DNA of 64,000 nt from Chaetoderma sp. LZ-2023a (Eukaryota; Mollusca; Caudofoveata; Chaetodermatida; Chaetodermatidae), in the NCBI GenBank assembly GCA_034401795.1, contig CM067373.1, positions 91,346,996-91,410,995 of the forward strand, read 5' to 3'. The notes under the pieces were generated by a model. It worked only from the letters and a program-made list of their open reading frames with translations, was not told where the DNA came from and ran no database searches. Of this stretch, positions 50,413 through 63,073 are shown one piece after another. How positions within the stretch are numbered: the first letter of the stretch is position 1; the number at the start of each line of letters is the position of its first letter. Position numbers and translations under genes: made by a program.

Positions 50413-52857
50413 TCGCCGGGCAGTGTCGGGCCGTTCCGATGTCTCATGTCGACTCGCCGCACCGTAAGTGCATAATGAGTGACGATGCTAGTTAGCATCC
50501 AGTCTCTGGGTGACGGACTCTGAACGAGACTGCCCTGCGGGAAACAAAAAATGGCTCCTAAGGCCGGTGGAACTCAATCATTCCGGTGGGGCCATGCGAC
50601 CATTGCCGCGAACAATAAACACAACGGTCTCATCCCAAGAGTGTGTGTCACCAGTATGCCTGTCCATAGCAATTTCGTGATCTATGGACTTACAAGATTT
50701 GATTTGGTGACCTAAAAATATAAGTCTATGCAATGTGTTTACCTAAAATATGCTAGATAAAACTACAATAAGGGCATACGAAAATACAAGACATAGAGGC
50801 AGGTAGATGAATTTTTAAACATGGGGCTCCCGGAGGTACCACACAGACCCGTAGGTCCGCAGAGGTATCCCCGCAAGGGAGGCTCACGTACACGAAACAT
50901 AGCTATTTAACTTAATATAAGTTATTATACCTCTAAGCTGAAAGGAAGAAGAATATCTCAGACGAAAAGTGATGTGCCTCCCGCGGGCACTACAAGTGCA
51001 AGTTAGGATGAGGAGTATTGTCCTGGCATGGACCGTCATCGCTGAATCCTTGCGAGAGGCAAGTGCCTCTCAGGAAGGTGCTGCCATGGCTTAAAGCGGG
51101 AGAGGAGTAGCAGGCAAAAATGGGCCCCCTCTAATATTCCAAACAAAAATGCTGTGTTAAGAAAAGACCATACCTAGTGAGATTATGACTATAGGGGTGC
51201 GTACTGTTTTACGTGAATACGGGACGGAAGATTCCAGATGGATTCCTTCGTCATCGTCTTATGTGATTCCTAATATGCTGAGTTAGTAGTTGCCTCTTTA
51301 TTTCTGCTGGCCTTCTGTTCTGCTTAATCACTTGTTTAGTTGTTTTCAGAACAAGAATTAGTTTAGGCCGCAACTGGCCGATGACTACCTAGCTATTAGA
51401 CACAACTGTCACGGAGAACAGATGCCCGAGGACATCACTACTGCAGACAGTGCTCATACATGTTACTTAGTGGGATCTCCGAACTGGGTGAGAATCCGGA
51501 CATTCCGCGCCGCAACCACATGAAACATTACAAGACATGATTTACATTTCACTGAAAGCATTGTTAGGCCATATCTCCTATCGTTATGGTGTGGGGGGGG
51601 GGTGGTAAGAGAGATGGATGCACACCGTGAATGTCCTTCCCATAAGGGCATGGCAGATCTAAATATCATTGCCAGACATTTAAACAGAATTCGGTGAGCA
51701 TACATATTTCGCCCGTCAACGGGTCCTATGGAACTAACTGTTTAACCTGACGTTAGGTTTATACACAAGTTGCCAGTTTTGCACTGTGGTGCGGGAGAAT
51801 TGTCAGTAAATATAATAATAATTAATACATATGTTTTCGCAGTGCTTTTCTACATTGGCTTAAAGTACTATCTACTAAGTATCCGAAGATACACGGGAAT
51901 GTGTATGTGATACTGCACCGTAGCCATCACCGCTCAGAAACCCCAATAGTTTCCCAGAGTCGGATCAGCCCATGGTGCGGACAGGGACGTCCAAACAATT
52001 AAGAAGCCACAAGGCTAAGAGGAGTATGAAGAGAGACAAAATCTTGGAGTTATGAGTCTTACCGGAGTGCGGGGCTAGATTATCGCACTGCCGGAAGAGA
52101 AGAATATATTACAGTATGTAATGAAGAAAATGTCTCTAATCATTCTGAACCTATCCTATCGAGCTGAATAGAAAAGGTTTTAGTCGGTAGCATGCCAGGC
52201 TAAACATAGTTATAGCATGGACAGCGACCTCAGTGAAAAATTGTTGGTGGCGGCAGAAAGTGCTGCATATATAAATGTTGCTGTATAGTGGTTTCTACGT
52301 GCACTGCAGTCCTACATTTTCTATAACTAAACAAAACAAGTTAATGGATGGCCACTGGCCATATACATATGTAATCTAACCAGAACAAGGGGTGGGGTGG
52401 GGGTGAAAGATACAAAACAAAGCATCACAGTGCTGGGTACGTCAACCCGCTCTGAAGACACACTGGGCAGAGTTCACTTGCTAAAGTCGAAAGAACCCAC
52501 ATGATTAGTGTGGCGGCATTTGAAATACCACTTTTCGGCGTGGCCGGCAGATCCGGTGAGTCATCCACCAAAGAACATCTTGCCTCTACATCTGTAAATT
52601 CACATTATCAGGCTGCAAAGGCCTCACCGCAAGTTTGTGTTCTGAATGTAGATGTTGTATTCGTGAACGTTTCCAAACTACTCCCGTAAAAGGGGAGTTA
52701 CAAAATTGTTTTAATGCGGTGGGTTAGAAACTGTACTCTACAGGATAAAAACCTGACGCATAGCGAATAAAGACGTGTGTGACGCTTGATAATAGTTGGT
52801 ACAGCTCCAACCAGATCGGCCCCTGGCCGAGGATGCTCTCGATCACTGGATCGCTTC
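50413..52857 (-). other. Probable Gypsy 5' LTR (R-U5) or flank
   Basis: No gene with a known domain. It lies between the promoter-like block (TATA at 52861) and the LTR end at 50407, so it may be a long transcribed LTR part of about 2.4 kb. Without a matching second copy this is an inference. G-rich runs occur at 51592-51603 and 52389-52404. Confidence 0.4.
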
Positions 52858-53003
52858 TCCTTTTATACTCTCCATAACGTCACAGGCGCAGGCTTCATCC
52901 AATCATCGTTCGAGCAACAGCCAATCAGCGCACAGCTAATAATAGCGTCGGCGAACGTTCTAGAACATTCTAGAAGCTTTTCGTCCACGTGGTTATGACG
53001 TCA
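52858..53003 (-). promoter_or_regulatory. Compact promoter: CRE, E-box, heat-shock element, CCAAT x2, TATA
   Basis: Read on the - strand: CRE TGACGTCA (52996-53003), E-box CACGTG (52986-52991), heat-shock element, ATTGG at 52921-52925 and 52899-52903, TGACGT at 52877-52882, TATAAAA at 52861-52867. The heat-shock element has GAA at 52953, TTC at 52958, GAA at 52963, TTC at 52968 and GAA at 52973, each exactly 5 bp apart, and a near-match TTT at 52978. Order and spacing are those of an animal RNA polymerase II promoter. No heat-shock protein gene was seen downstream; it may drive the Gypsy element. Confidence 0.6.
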
Positions 53004-53775
53004 GGGCAATATTTTGAAGATAATCAAGAAGAGTTTTTCCTGGATAACTCAGCCATTTCTCAACCGATTTTGAAATGGTTTTCAGATTTAGAAAGCCCGT
53101 CGAATTCTGGTCTTGATTAATGCCAGATTTAACGGGAACAGACAATCAAAAAGAATTACAAAGTAACAGCTCGGTACACTATAAGCGCCATCCTATCCAG
53201 GTCACAGCCATGTGCTCCATAGAAACAGCGTCCTGACGCATGTATGCGCATAATGCGTTTTAACGAACCTAGTCGTTTTTTCGACACACTCTCCCATAGG
53301 CCTATATACGCTTATAGCTCTACCCAGAGGGGCGTGTTCAGGAAACGAATCTTAGACGGGCAGCACGTACCCAGCTTAGCTGGTACGGCCGGTACCCGAC
53401 CAGTCGATCCGAACTACACGACACACACATGTACACTCCAAGTTGTTTACATTTATTTGAAAAAAATGCAGAGGCCTATATGTAAACACATTGCATTCAG
53501 GCAAAAATTAGGGTTGTATGTATTAATGAATAATATACCAAAACTGTGTGGACCTACCACATAAAACTAAGTATATGGCATGCTATATTGTAACATAATT
53601 TAATAACATTATCACGATACTCATACTAACGGCGGAATATCAGAAGAGGAAATTAAACGGCACGAGGAGATGATAGTAATCTTAACTCACTATACCATTT
53701 TAAAGTATCTGCTTGTCATTCCCCTAGCGCAGATAGGCAGGGTCTACACTACAAACAACATGTAAGAAGAAAGTT
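53004..53775. other. Unassigned DNA between the promoter and the LINE
   Basis: No domain in any frame, including the 106-codon open frame at 53244-53564. The outer edge of the Gypsy LTR should lie here or beyond the LINE, but no boundary is visible. Confidence 0.4.
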
Positions 53776-53954
53776 AAAAATTAACTTAACTTAACTTAAC
53801 TTATCATATATTACCCTTATAGGCAAAATGCCTGTAGATAGATAGCGACTACATTATGCTTATTGCTTAGTTAATTTGTTTCGAGGTAAAGGAAAGATAA
53901 TGATTGTGTACTGGGTCTTGCGTGTACAAAAAATCTGAGCAAAATGAATCTAGT

Positions 53955-54923
53955 TTATTTTTGAAGATATTTAGGCTTTACGGCACTAACTACTTCATTT
54001 GGTAAGCTATTCCAACTATTCGTAATTCGGTTTGCAAAAAAATTCTGCCTAATTAGTTTGTTACTTCGGCTCTTGGTGAGTTTAAAATTATGTCCCCGAG
54101 TGATGCTTTGTTTGTCTATCTCCAAGAATGGGCACTGAACACGATAAAGGCCATGAATGTATTTGTAAGTTTGAATCATATCCCCACGTGATCGACGGTA
54201 GTAGAGAGAAGGTAGATTCAGATATTTTAACTGGTCTAAATAAGTATAATTTCTTATTGAGGGTATCATTTTAGTTGCTCTTCGCTGCACATTTTTTAGT
54301 GTTAGACTGTCTTTTTTAACATGGAAGTCCATGGACCATTCCCATATTTAAGTATAGGTCTAACTAGCGAAGTGTATAGCCTTACTAGAGTTGAAGAGTC
54401 TAAATGGGTGAGAGACCTTCTTATCAGTCCCAAAATCTTATTAGCTTTTGATACTTGGATTTGATAATGGATGCTAAATTTTATTTGGTTGTCTACATTC
54501 AGACCTAAATCCTTTACGACAGTTGTTTCTAGCAGCAGAGAGTTCATGAAGTATGAATGTTTAGTATTAGCTGTACCTAGATGCATAGCACAGCATTTGT
54601 CAGCATTGAATTTTATTTGCCAGATAGAAGACCATTTCGATAGGGCTGCTGTGCTCGATTGCATTTGACCATATATCTAAGACTTCAGTTAGCTGTGTGA
54701 CACAAGAACGCCCTTTAATAAATCTGTGTTGACTTGGTACAAAGAGGGCGTTTTGTTCAAGATGGCTTACAATATAGTCTTTTATAATGGATTCAATGAG
54801 TTTACAGATTATGGAGGTAAGGCTTATAGGGCGATAGTTATTAACCAAATGTTTGTTTCCCTTTTTGAAAAGTGGAGATACATGACCTAATTTCCAGATT
54901 TGAGGTAGCTTACCCTCTCTCAA
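53955..54923 (-). pseudogene. LINE reverse transcriptase, catalytic core deleted
   Basis: The frame 54923-54665 has WKLGHVSPLFKKGNKHLVNN, YRPISLTSIICKLIE and QHRFIKGRSCVTQL, the first RT blocks. The frame 54664-54302 resumes with KWSSIWQIKFNADKC and LTHLDSSTLVRLYTSLVRP, which lie after the catalytic box. Everything between, including the ADD metal-binding box, is missing at a junction near 54650, roughly 100 residues by comparison with the family. Frame 54332-53955 continues with VQRRATKMIPSIRNYTYLD, YYRRSRGDMIQTYKY and NSWNSLPNEVV, the usual C-terminal part. Confidence 0.88.
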
Positions 54924-55893
54924 TGAACTAGAGAAAAGATGTAATAATGGGCAGACAATATCAAGTTTGAGTTCCTTTAAAACACGGGGATAGATTCCAT
55001 CAGGACCTGCAGACTTGTTAGTTTTGAGATTATCGATTTTTTAAATTATCATGTCACTAGTGACCTCGATATGATGTAATGGAGCATTGAAATGTCTACT
55101 GTTGAAACTAGGCAACTGACTGATATTTTCATCTGTAAAGACAGATGCAAAATATGTATTTAATGCATCTGCCTTTTCCCCGTCAGTTGTGGTTAGTGTG
55201 CCATCGGACTTCATGAGGTCACAAATTGTGTTTCGAGTTTTTATTTTGCTTTGTGCATATTTGAAAAATGCCTTAGGATTTGACTTTGCCTCATTTGCTA
55301 GTTTACGTTCAAAATCTCTTTCAGCTATTCGGCATTCGTTTTTGGCCTGATTTCTCTCTTTAGCATAATTTTTGTAGTCACTGCTACTATGAGAATTTCT
55401 CCATTTTTAAAATGCCTGTTTCTTGGTTCTTAATTTTTCGGAAACACGATTGGTTAAGTATAATAATTTTTTCTGCTTATATTGAGGTCTAGATTTTGGT
55501 ATGTATTCATCAGTTAATCGATTTATTTCCCTCATTATCTCCGACCAGTCATGTTCTATGTTCTCAATAAATCACAGTCTATAGATTTAGCATCTTTGCG
55601 CATATTGTCATAATCTCCCTTATATAGTATATAATGTGACATGGTTGGAGATTCATTTACGTAGCACGAGAATGTAAATGTTAATGTTGCATGATGACTC
55701 TTACCAATTGGTACACCCGAAGATAAATCATTTACCATGTATTCCTCATTTGTAATAATTAGGTCTAGGATATTTTGTTTTTGATTTCCCCTAAAATGAG
55801 TTGGTTCACGTGTATGTTGATGCCAGTATAAGTCCCTTAGCGTCTCAATAAATATATTAGCAGGGCTTTCGGGATTGGTGGGTGAGATGTCAT
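54924..55893 (-). pseudogene. LINE ORF2 linker between endonuclease and RT
   Basis: Fragments such as WSEIMREINRLTDEYIPKS (about 55540) and GVPIGKSHHATLTFTF (about 55690) belong to the endonuclease-RT linker of these LINEs. The frame is interrupted several times. Confidence 0.7.
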
Positions 55894-56328
55894 TTATGCA
55901 GTTAAATCACCCATTATAAGAAGGTGACTAGGTTTGAGCCCTGATACATTGATTAGCAGGTCAGTTAGATTTTTATGGTTTTGAAGGTTGCAGTTGGGTG
56001 ATCTATAAATACATCCTAAAATCAATGTATCTGTGTTTTGGAGTCTAAACTGACACCACTTTGATTCAGTGAAAATCTCATGGCCAGGAATGCTAGTAGC
56101 ACTAGCAGGAAGTGATTGGTTAATATATATAACACTCCCTCGATGGTGATTGTCGGACAAGTTTGTGAACAGATTATACCCTTCAAGCATGAATTCACTC
56201 TCCTGTGGGTCTACCGAGCGGTTTTTGGCTAGTATTTCTGTGAGAGCAATTATGTCAGGTTTTTCGCTTTGAATAAATGCTTTTAGCTCAGAACGTTTAT
56301 TTAGAAGTATGTCTGTGTTAGTGTACAC
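55894..56328 (-). pseudogene. LINE APE-type endonuclease, 3' broken
   Basis: KPDIIALTEILAKN carries the catalytic Glu. ILGCIYRSPN is the mid motif. SHLLIMGDL is the metal-binding Asp box, where the frame is lost right after GDL, at the catalytic Asn. The enzyme would nick target DNA for target-primed reverse transcription. The C-terminal motifs (SDH) fall in the following broken stretch and are not clear. Confidence 0.85.
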
Positions 56329-56754
56329 ACATTTTAATTCGTTGCTGTACAGAGGAGACTTTACAGATTTGTGGTCAGACTTTTTGATTAAGTTACGTAT
56401 ATGACTTTGAGGCTATTTAATGTTGGTTTGTTTTACAGTTTTTCTATTTATATATGGATAGCGTGTGCTTTTTTAAGGTTCTTGTGAATTATCGACTGGG
56501 AAGGTGACTGATGTACATTCATCATGTAAAACATTGAATCTGTTTGCAGTTAGTGGGATGTTGGCTTGAAAATGTATTTTACTGTTATTTGTACATTCAC
56601 TTGAAAAGATTGATAACTGATTTGTTAATTTTAATGGATTGCTAGCATTGCTATTGTAAGTATCATTAACTAAGCTATAGTCTTGTTTGTTTCTAGTCTT
56701 GTTTTGTATAAAAAACGGTTGAGGCGTATGTTGGCATTTAGTAGCGGTAGATCA
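56329..56754 (-). other. LINE ORF1-ORF2 junction
   Basis: ORF1 ends with TAG and TGA right after 56755. The stretch to the endonuclease frame has stops on the coding strand and no named domain. It is part of the LINE. Confidence 0.55.
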
Positions 56755-57351
56755 CTAATCATGGTGCGCACGTTTCTTGAAAAGGTTTGGGTGGATGTGA
56801 TCGTAATAAAGCCCATTAATGACACTTCCATTTGTGTTCGTGAACAAATCAGAATTGTCAATAAATGTAATGTCATTAAGCCATGTTGCAAGGGAATACA
56901 ACATCGCATTAAATTCCATAATTGTGTTGTTATCAAAATGATTGTTTGGGCGTGGCAGAATTGATGAGACACAGATATGTATCTGGGGTGCTACATCTTT
57001 GATGCATTCAATGAGACTATCATAATCACGGATCATACTAAGAGTTGATTGTTTCCGAATGTCATTGCCACCTACATGGACAACTATTGTGTCAAACTGA
57101 CTTATACTGGGGACATCTAAATCTAATATATGATTTGTTATGTCCGTAATATGTGCTCCACTGTAGGATCGCACGGTTACGTTGGAAGCTTCCGTTGAGA
57201 TGTATCTGCCACCAAATTTTTTAAGGATTGAACTTCCAATTATCAAGACATTTCTAGATGGTTTGACATTTGGTTGTGTGTATGGATTTTCTGTAGTCAG
57301 TGTGCCCTGCTTTCTGACAACTGATCTTGGATTTGATGGTATGCCATCCAA
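56755..57351 (-). pseudogene. LINE ORF1 esterase (SGNH hydrolase) domain
   Basis: In this 198-residue frame the SGNH blocks are visible: NVLIIGSSILKKF with the nucleophile Ser (about residue 40), VHVGGND (about 92-97), and YDHIHPN with Asp184 and His187. All three members of the catalytic triad and the block III Asn are kept. Esterase domains of this kind are known in ORF1 of CR1 and L2 LINEs, where a role in lipid or membrane association has been proposed. The upstream part of ORF1 is separated by stops (57384-57420), so the full protein is not encoded as it stands. Confidence 0.87.
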
Positions 57352-58083
57352 AACTGCTTGTGAATAGCTTTTATTTCCTGGCTTGATATTTTAGTGCTTA
57401 TCATTTGTATTGACATCTGTATGCATGCTGACTAATGGATTGTTATTAGCCTTTTGAGTCTTAAGTTCTCTGATCTGTGATTTTACTATTGTGCAATCTT
57501 GTTTTAATGATTTGACTTCATTAATCAAGTCATTGATGAGTGTTTTAACCTGCATGTTGTGTTCCAGTGGGATCTCATCTACAATGTTAATTGGTGATAA
57601 CTCATCTGAGTACTGAATAATGTTGTGGGTTGTAGTATGAGAAGTGTTTTCGCATTCATCAATAATATTGTCACTATTCTGAGTGGTATTATGTGAGTGG
57701 TGTCCGGTGTTGTTTATTTCAATGGTCTGTTGACTGTTGCTGTGAGGTGCATTAGTGTGCTGTGTAGCACTAGTGGTTTCAACTCGTATTTCGTGGCCAG
57801 CATGGTTATCAGAGGACTTCTGCGTTGTAGGTATTCTGTTATGTGGCTTGATATTGGGGTACAGCTAGCACATGTATATTTTCGCCTGGATGCTGTAAGG
57901 GCAGAAAGCATGTATTGTGGTAGGAGTGTACATGCATAGTGCTGCCAGGGTTTTTTTGCAGTTGTAGCACATTAGCATGTACTTATTGTTGGGATTTTGG
58001 CATGTGCGCAAAATGCGCCCAGAGGAAGGAACCTGGGCTGAGTTGTTGAGATCTGGTGGTAAATGACTACTAAGTAAGAGCAA
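57352..58083 (-). pseudogene. LINE ORF1 N-terminal part: zinc finger and coiled coil
   Basis: At 58083-57865 a Cys-rich stretch CQNPNNKYMLMCYNCKK and, in the next frame, KYTCASCTP resemble the PHD-like finger found in ORF1 of this LINE type. At about 57555-57400 a heptad-rich stretch (VKTLINDLINEVKSLKQDC) predicts a coiled coil for trimer formation. Frameshift and stops separate these pieces. Confidence 0.68.
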
Positions 58084-58305
58084 GTCCTCGTCTGTGTTCG
58101 AGGTTGTGGATGGTTGTGTGAATACACCTGGGGGAGATATCGTAATAGAGAGATTTGAAATGTGAAATAAATCTGAATAAATCTGAATAAAATACTGCGT
58201 TTGACCACAATGTGTATAATAACGCAGGGAGCGAGAGAGTTTAGTTGGACTCCTGCGCTGTGACCCCGACGCAAAGGTGTCGATTTCGGTCTGACTGCAG
58301 GCATT

Positions 58306-59010
58306 TCAATCAATGATTGTGCGTGGAAAGTATGAGTTCCAGAATTCTTCTGTTGCTGTTCGGTAGACAGATAGTTTTACGTTGTTTCTGCAGCACGTAC
58401 GAGTTGGTCCTATAGTGGTGAATTGGTCCTTTGGTAGAGCGCTGTTTCCTGTCAATATTTTCTGTACTGTCTGGATACGTTTTTGTTTTCGACGATCTTG
58501 TAGTGTAGGCCAGTTAAGTGTCGTGAGCATGTCTGTAACACTGCTGTTTCTCTGGTAATCATTACAGACAAATAGTGCTGCACGTCGTTGAATCAATTTT
58601 GTCAATGTCGTTCTTCAGGTAGGGATCCTAAATGGCACAACCATATTCTATCTTTGATCTAACAAGTGATTTGTATGCCGTGGCTTTCAGTGAGTTTGGT
58701 GCATATTTGAGGTTGCGTTTAATAAAGCCAAGGGTACTGTTCCCTTTGGAAGTAATTTCGTTGAGATGAGTGTCCCATTTCATGTTGTTCGAGAATGTCA
58801 CACCGAGGTATGGATATGAGCCAGCTTCAAGGAGAGTGTGGCTATTAATTTCGTAGAAATATGAACAAGGCTTGGCTTTCCTGGTTGATTGTAGGATGTA
58901 ACACTTCTTTACATTAAATATCATACCCCAGGTGTCAGCCCAGGACTGAAGGGTACGTAAATCTTGTTGTAGGATGTGCTGATCTGTAATTGACTTGATG
59001 GCATGGCAGA
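58306..59010 (-). pseudogene. Second LINE fragment, RT C-terminal part
   Basis: From the high end: QQDLRTLQSWADTWGM, then IFNVKKCYIL, YPYLGVTFSNNMKW, HLNEITSKGNSTLGFIKRNL and LVRSKIEYGCAI, ending at TAG where a Trp is usual. After a frameshift it continues LIQRRAALFVCNDYQR, then TLNWPTLQDRRKQKRI. It starts just after the catalytic box, so it is a 5'-truncated copy, as is common for LINEs. It differs from the neighbouring LINE and abuts its 5' end. Confidence 0.85.
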
Positions 59011-59260
59011 TATTTTAGTAACTGCTGTACAAATTAACGTTCATAAGGCATAGATTTACACCTAACATAACACTAAATAACCGTACCTAACATAACACTA
59101 AATAACCGTGCCAGTTTAAAAATAGGATATAGGGAAGAATAAAGGGAGAATAAGCGATTTAAATTCTAAAGTGACGACCATAAGGGAAATGTACGCGATC
59201 ATCAAATCAGTACTAAGCGCGGCGCAAAAGAGTTCGGGTTGTAATAAATAAAATTATATA
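59011..59260. repeat. Short unassigned spacer with 25-bp duplication
   Basis: ACCTAACATAACACTAAATA plus ACCGT occurs twice in tandem at 59060-59109. Nothing else is recognised before the Tc1 element's TA at 59259. Confidence 0.7.
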
Positions 59261-60754
<1,494 letters not shown>

Positions 60755-61253
60755 TATTTCCCACCGTCAGAATTGGGTACAATTATTTTTGGTAATATGG
60801 TATTGCTTCTCCGCCATAAATCTACTGACAGAAATTCTGTTGAAATTTTGCCGAGGCGCACCTACAATTTTTCTTAGTTTGACTGGACCAAGCCACTAGA
60901 ATAATTCCATTCAGTAATTGAGTGAATAAATACAACTCATGTACACTAACTATGCTGCAAGAATGTACATAGCCGTATCAAATGTCGCGAAACGCAGTAG
61001 ATAGCAAGATGTGTGATCCTGGATGCCCTCCTATCTTCACCCGCCTTTATGTACTTCGTTCATCGTTCTCTCATAAACTGCGGGCTCAACTAATAACCGG
61101 CCGTGAAATATTATAACGGGTAATATATTATAGAGAGGTAGTCTACATTATTCTTTCGATGCTGAAAGACGCGGAATAGTATGACTATGGCGATTACTCT
61201 GCAAATGGTCACAACGGTGTGACTGAAAACGGTTCCTATCATTTTAGCTTACC
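60755..61253. other. Unassigned DNA
   Basis: No gene or repeat boundary recognised downstream of the Tc1 element. Confidence 0.4.
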
Positions 61254-61502
61254 TGGACAGAATGGCTAACTGAGATTATAAGGTCACAGCGACCATCCGT
61301 TATCTATCAACTTTTTACTTTTATCAACTTCTCAAGAACCGCGACCAAATTTGACCAAATTTATCAGGAACTGTTGAGTCATACAAATCAAACATTGTTC
61401 AAACGAAGCGGATTGGTCGATTTGGGAACAGCCATCTTCGATTTTGCATTATTTTAGAAACACATTTAATACATCTAGGGAGAGAACCTGATTGGTCTTG
61501 TG
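61254..61502 (+). mobile_element. Element C-like left-end fragment
   Basis: AGCTTACCTGGACAGAATGGC, CGACCATCCGTTATCTATCAA and ATTGGTCGATTTGGGAACAG match the start of element C with decay. No right end is present. Confidence 0.5.
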
Positions 61503-61838
61503 GTTATCTTGAATGGTGCTATTTTCAAAACGGAGCTTTGCCCGTATTGGGATCGATCCCTGAATCTTAATTTGCAGAAAACTATACAGGTAAGCTGTTG
61601 ACTATTTTGAAACTAATTTGACTGGTTTGATAGGCAGCAACAGCGCCCAGTCAAATTTGTTTCGAAATATTCAACAGAATGATTATTGAGTATTAAAGAC
61701 ATACAATTCGTACACATGACGGACTATTAAGGGTTTCAGGCGGTCTTTCATAACGTATTTTAATTATGACGTCAGCCTACCTGTAAAGTATTTGCCTTTG
61801 ACATCATATAGGTTACTTGTCTGACAGACTGGATTCCT
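61503..61838. mobile_element. Family B MITE copy, reversed
   Basis: GGGATCGATCCCTGAA, GAAAACTATACAGGTAAGCTG, TTTTGAAACTAATTTGACTGG and TCAAATTTGTTTCGAAATATT, then TCTGACAGACTGGATTCC. This is the family sequence read from its other strand. Confidence 0.8.
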
Positions 61839-62294
61839 CTATTATGAATTCGGCGCTTTTCAATCTCATTTTCAGTATCAGTGCCATTGATAAATTCTTT
61901 TGTTTCGAAATAAAATGTGTACATTTTGGGCCAAAATTCCTTCATTTCTGAAGTATATGCTAATGCTATTGTTTCTTTAAAACAAAGCAGTGGCGTAGGC
62001 CTATGGAGTTCTGTCAATTATTTGACCGACATACACCGGCTTATATTATCTGGTAGTCGGAAGTAAAGACACCCCCCCCCCCGGAAGTGTGTAGTTTGCT
62101 TTATTACATCATAAGTGCGTGTTTATGACGTCATCATTTGTTGTTAAACAAAAACATTGCTTTGTGTATTAAACAATCGAACAGAACCTGGAAATACGTC
62201 ATCACTTAACAAGCCCATATTGTGATTTTGTATATTCGCCATACCATGCGCCTGCGCGTGCGTGCACGTGCGTGTGTGTGTGCGTGTGTTTCAA
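61839..62294. other. Unassigned DNA with C-run and (GT)n
   Basis: A C run lies at about 62071-62082 and a (GT)n/(GTGC)n tract at 62258-62290. No gene. Confidence 0.5.
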
Positions 62295-62640
62295 TGGACC
62301 TTTCCAGTTTTAGCTATGTCCCGCCCATCTCTATCTAAGCTTCACCCACACTTCGCCGTGTTTGGATTGATCGATCTTCGAATGCCCTAACTATCAGTTT
62401 CCTGAAAACTATACAGGTAGGCTGTTGAATATCTTGTGACTAATTTGACTTGGTGCAACAGCGCCCAGTCAAATTATTTTCAAAATATTCAACAGAATAT
62501 TTATTAAATAGTAAAGACATACAATTCGTACAACAGCACATATTCCGTCTTCAAATAGGCGTTCGTGACGTACTTATCGACGTTATTCATTATGATGTCA
62601 TTCTACTCGTCGCGTAGTTGATTATGACGGTAGTAAAAGA
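62295..62640. mobile_element. Family B MITE copy, reversed
   Basis: TGGACCTTTCCAGTTTTAGC, CCGCCCATCTCTATCTAAGC, GAAAACTATACAGGTAGGCTG and the foldback CTAATTTGACTTGG with CCAGTCAAATTATTTTC. Confidence 0.85.
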
Positions 62641-62760
62641 TGTTTTTGTTGTGGCCAGAATGAGGTGAAAATAGCGGTTTCTTTTAGACGATGTCGTTCT
62701 GTTTTAACCTCACTTGTGTGAACAGCGCCTCAAAGCGCTCGAAAATCATACTTATATCAA

Positions 62761-63073
62761 TTAACCCTTTAATGGTCCATATATTTTGTTCAGTGAATGT
62801 CCTTTGAGAAAGACTTTTTTTGCAAATTTACCAATTGAATTTACAAAGATACAATAATATAATTAAAAAGACCTGCAGATTACGTTTCAGCCAGCTTGTC
62901 CATCAAAGGAAATAAAAAATTTCTTAATATGTGTCCATTTGCAGGCCAAGAGAAGACTATTTTTTTTTTAATATTTGTCACTGGAATGACTGGCTCGATG
63001 ATCCCCAAGATCATTGCAAATGACCGTTTTGATTTTCTCAGCCATCAAAGGCTTAAGTTGACACAAGGGTTAA
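62761..63073 (-). mobile_element. Family A MITE, rearranged
   Basis: TTAACCCTTTAATGG opens it. A second, partial left part follows at about 62925 (GTGTCCATTTGCAGGCCAAG), and the right arm is reduced to CCAAGATCATTGCAAATGACC before AAGGGTTAA at 63066-63074. It looks like two overlapping copies. Confidence 0.65.

Larger units (their letters stand above)
53776..58300 (-). mobile_element. CR1/L2-type LINE, near full length but decayed
   Basis: From the high end: 5' UTR, ORF1 (zinc finger, coiled coil, SGNH esterase), ORF2 (APE endonuclease, reverse transcriptase), then a 3' end with a short (AAGTT)n tail at about 53776-53803, complement of TTAACTTAAC. ORF1 with an esterase domain is characteristic of CR1 and L2 LINEs. 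Many stops and shifts make it inactive. Confidence 0.88.

Noticed and set aside
51463-51705. 80-codon - strand frame downstream of the promoter-like block, considered as a heat-shock gene
   Set aside because: No HSP70 or small-HSP motif such as the GIDLGTT start; it contains a C/G-run artefact and no conserved block.
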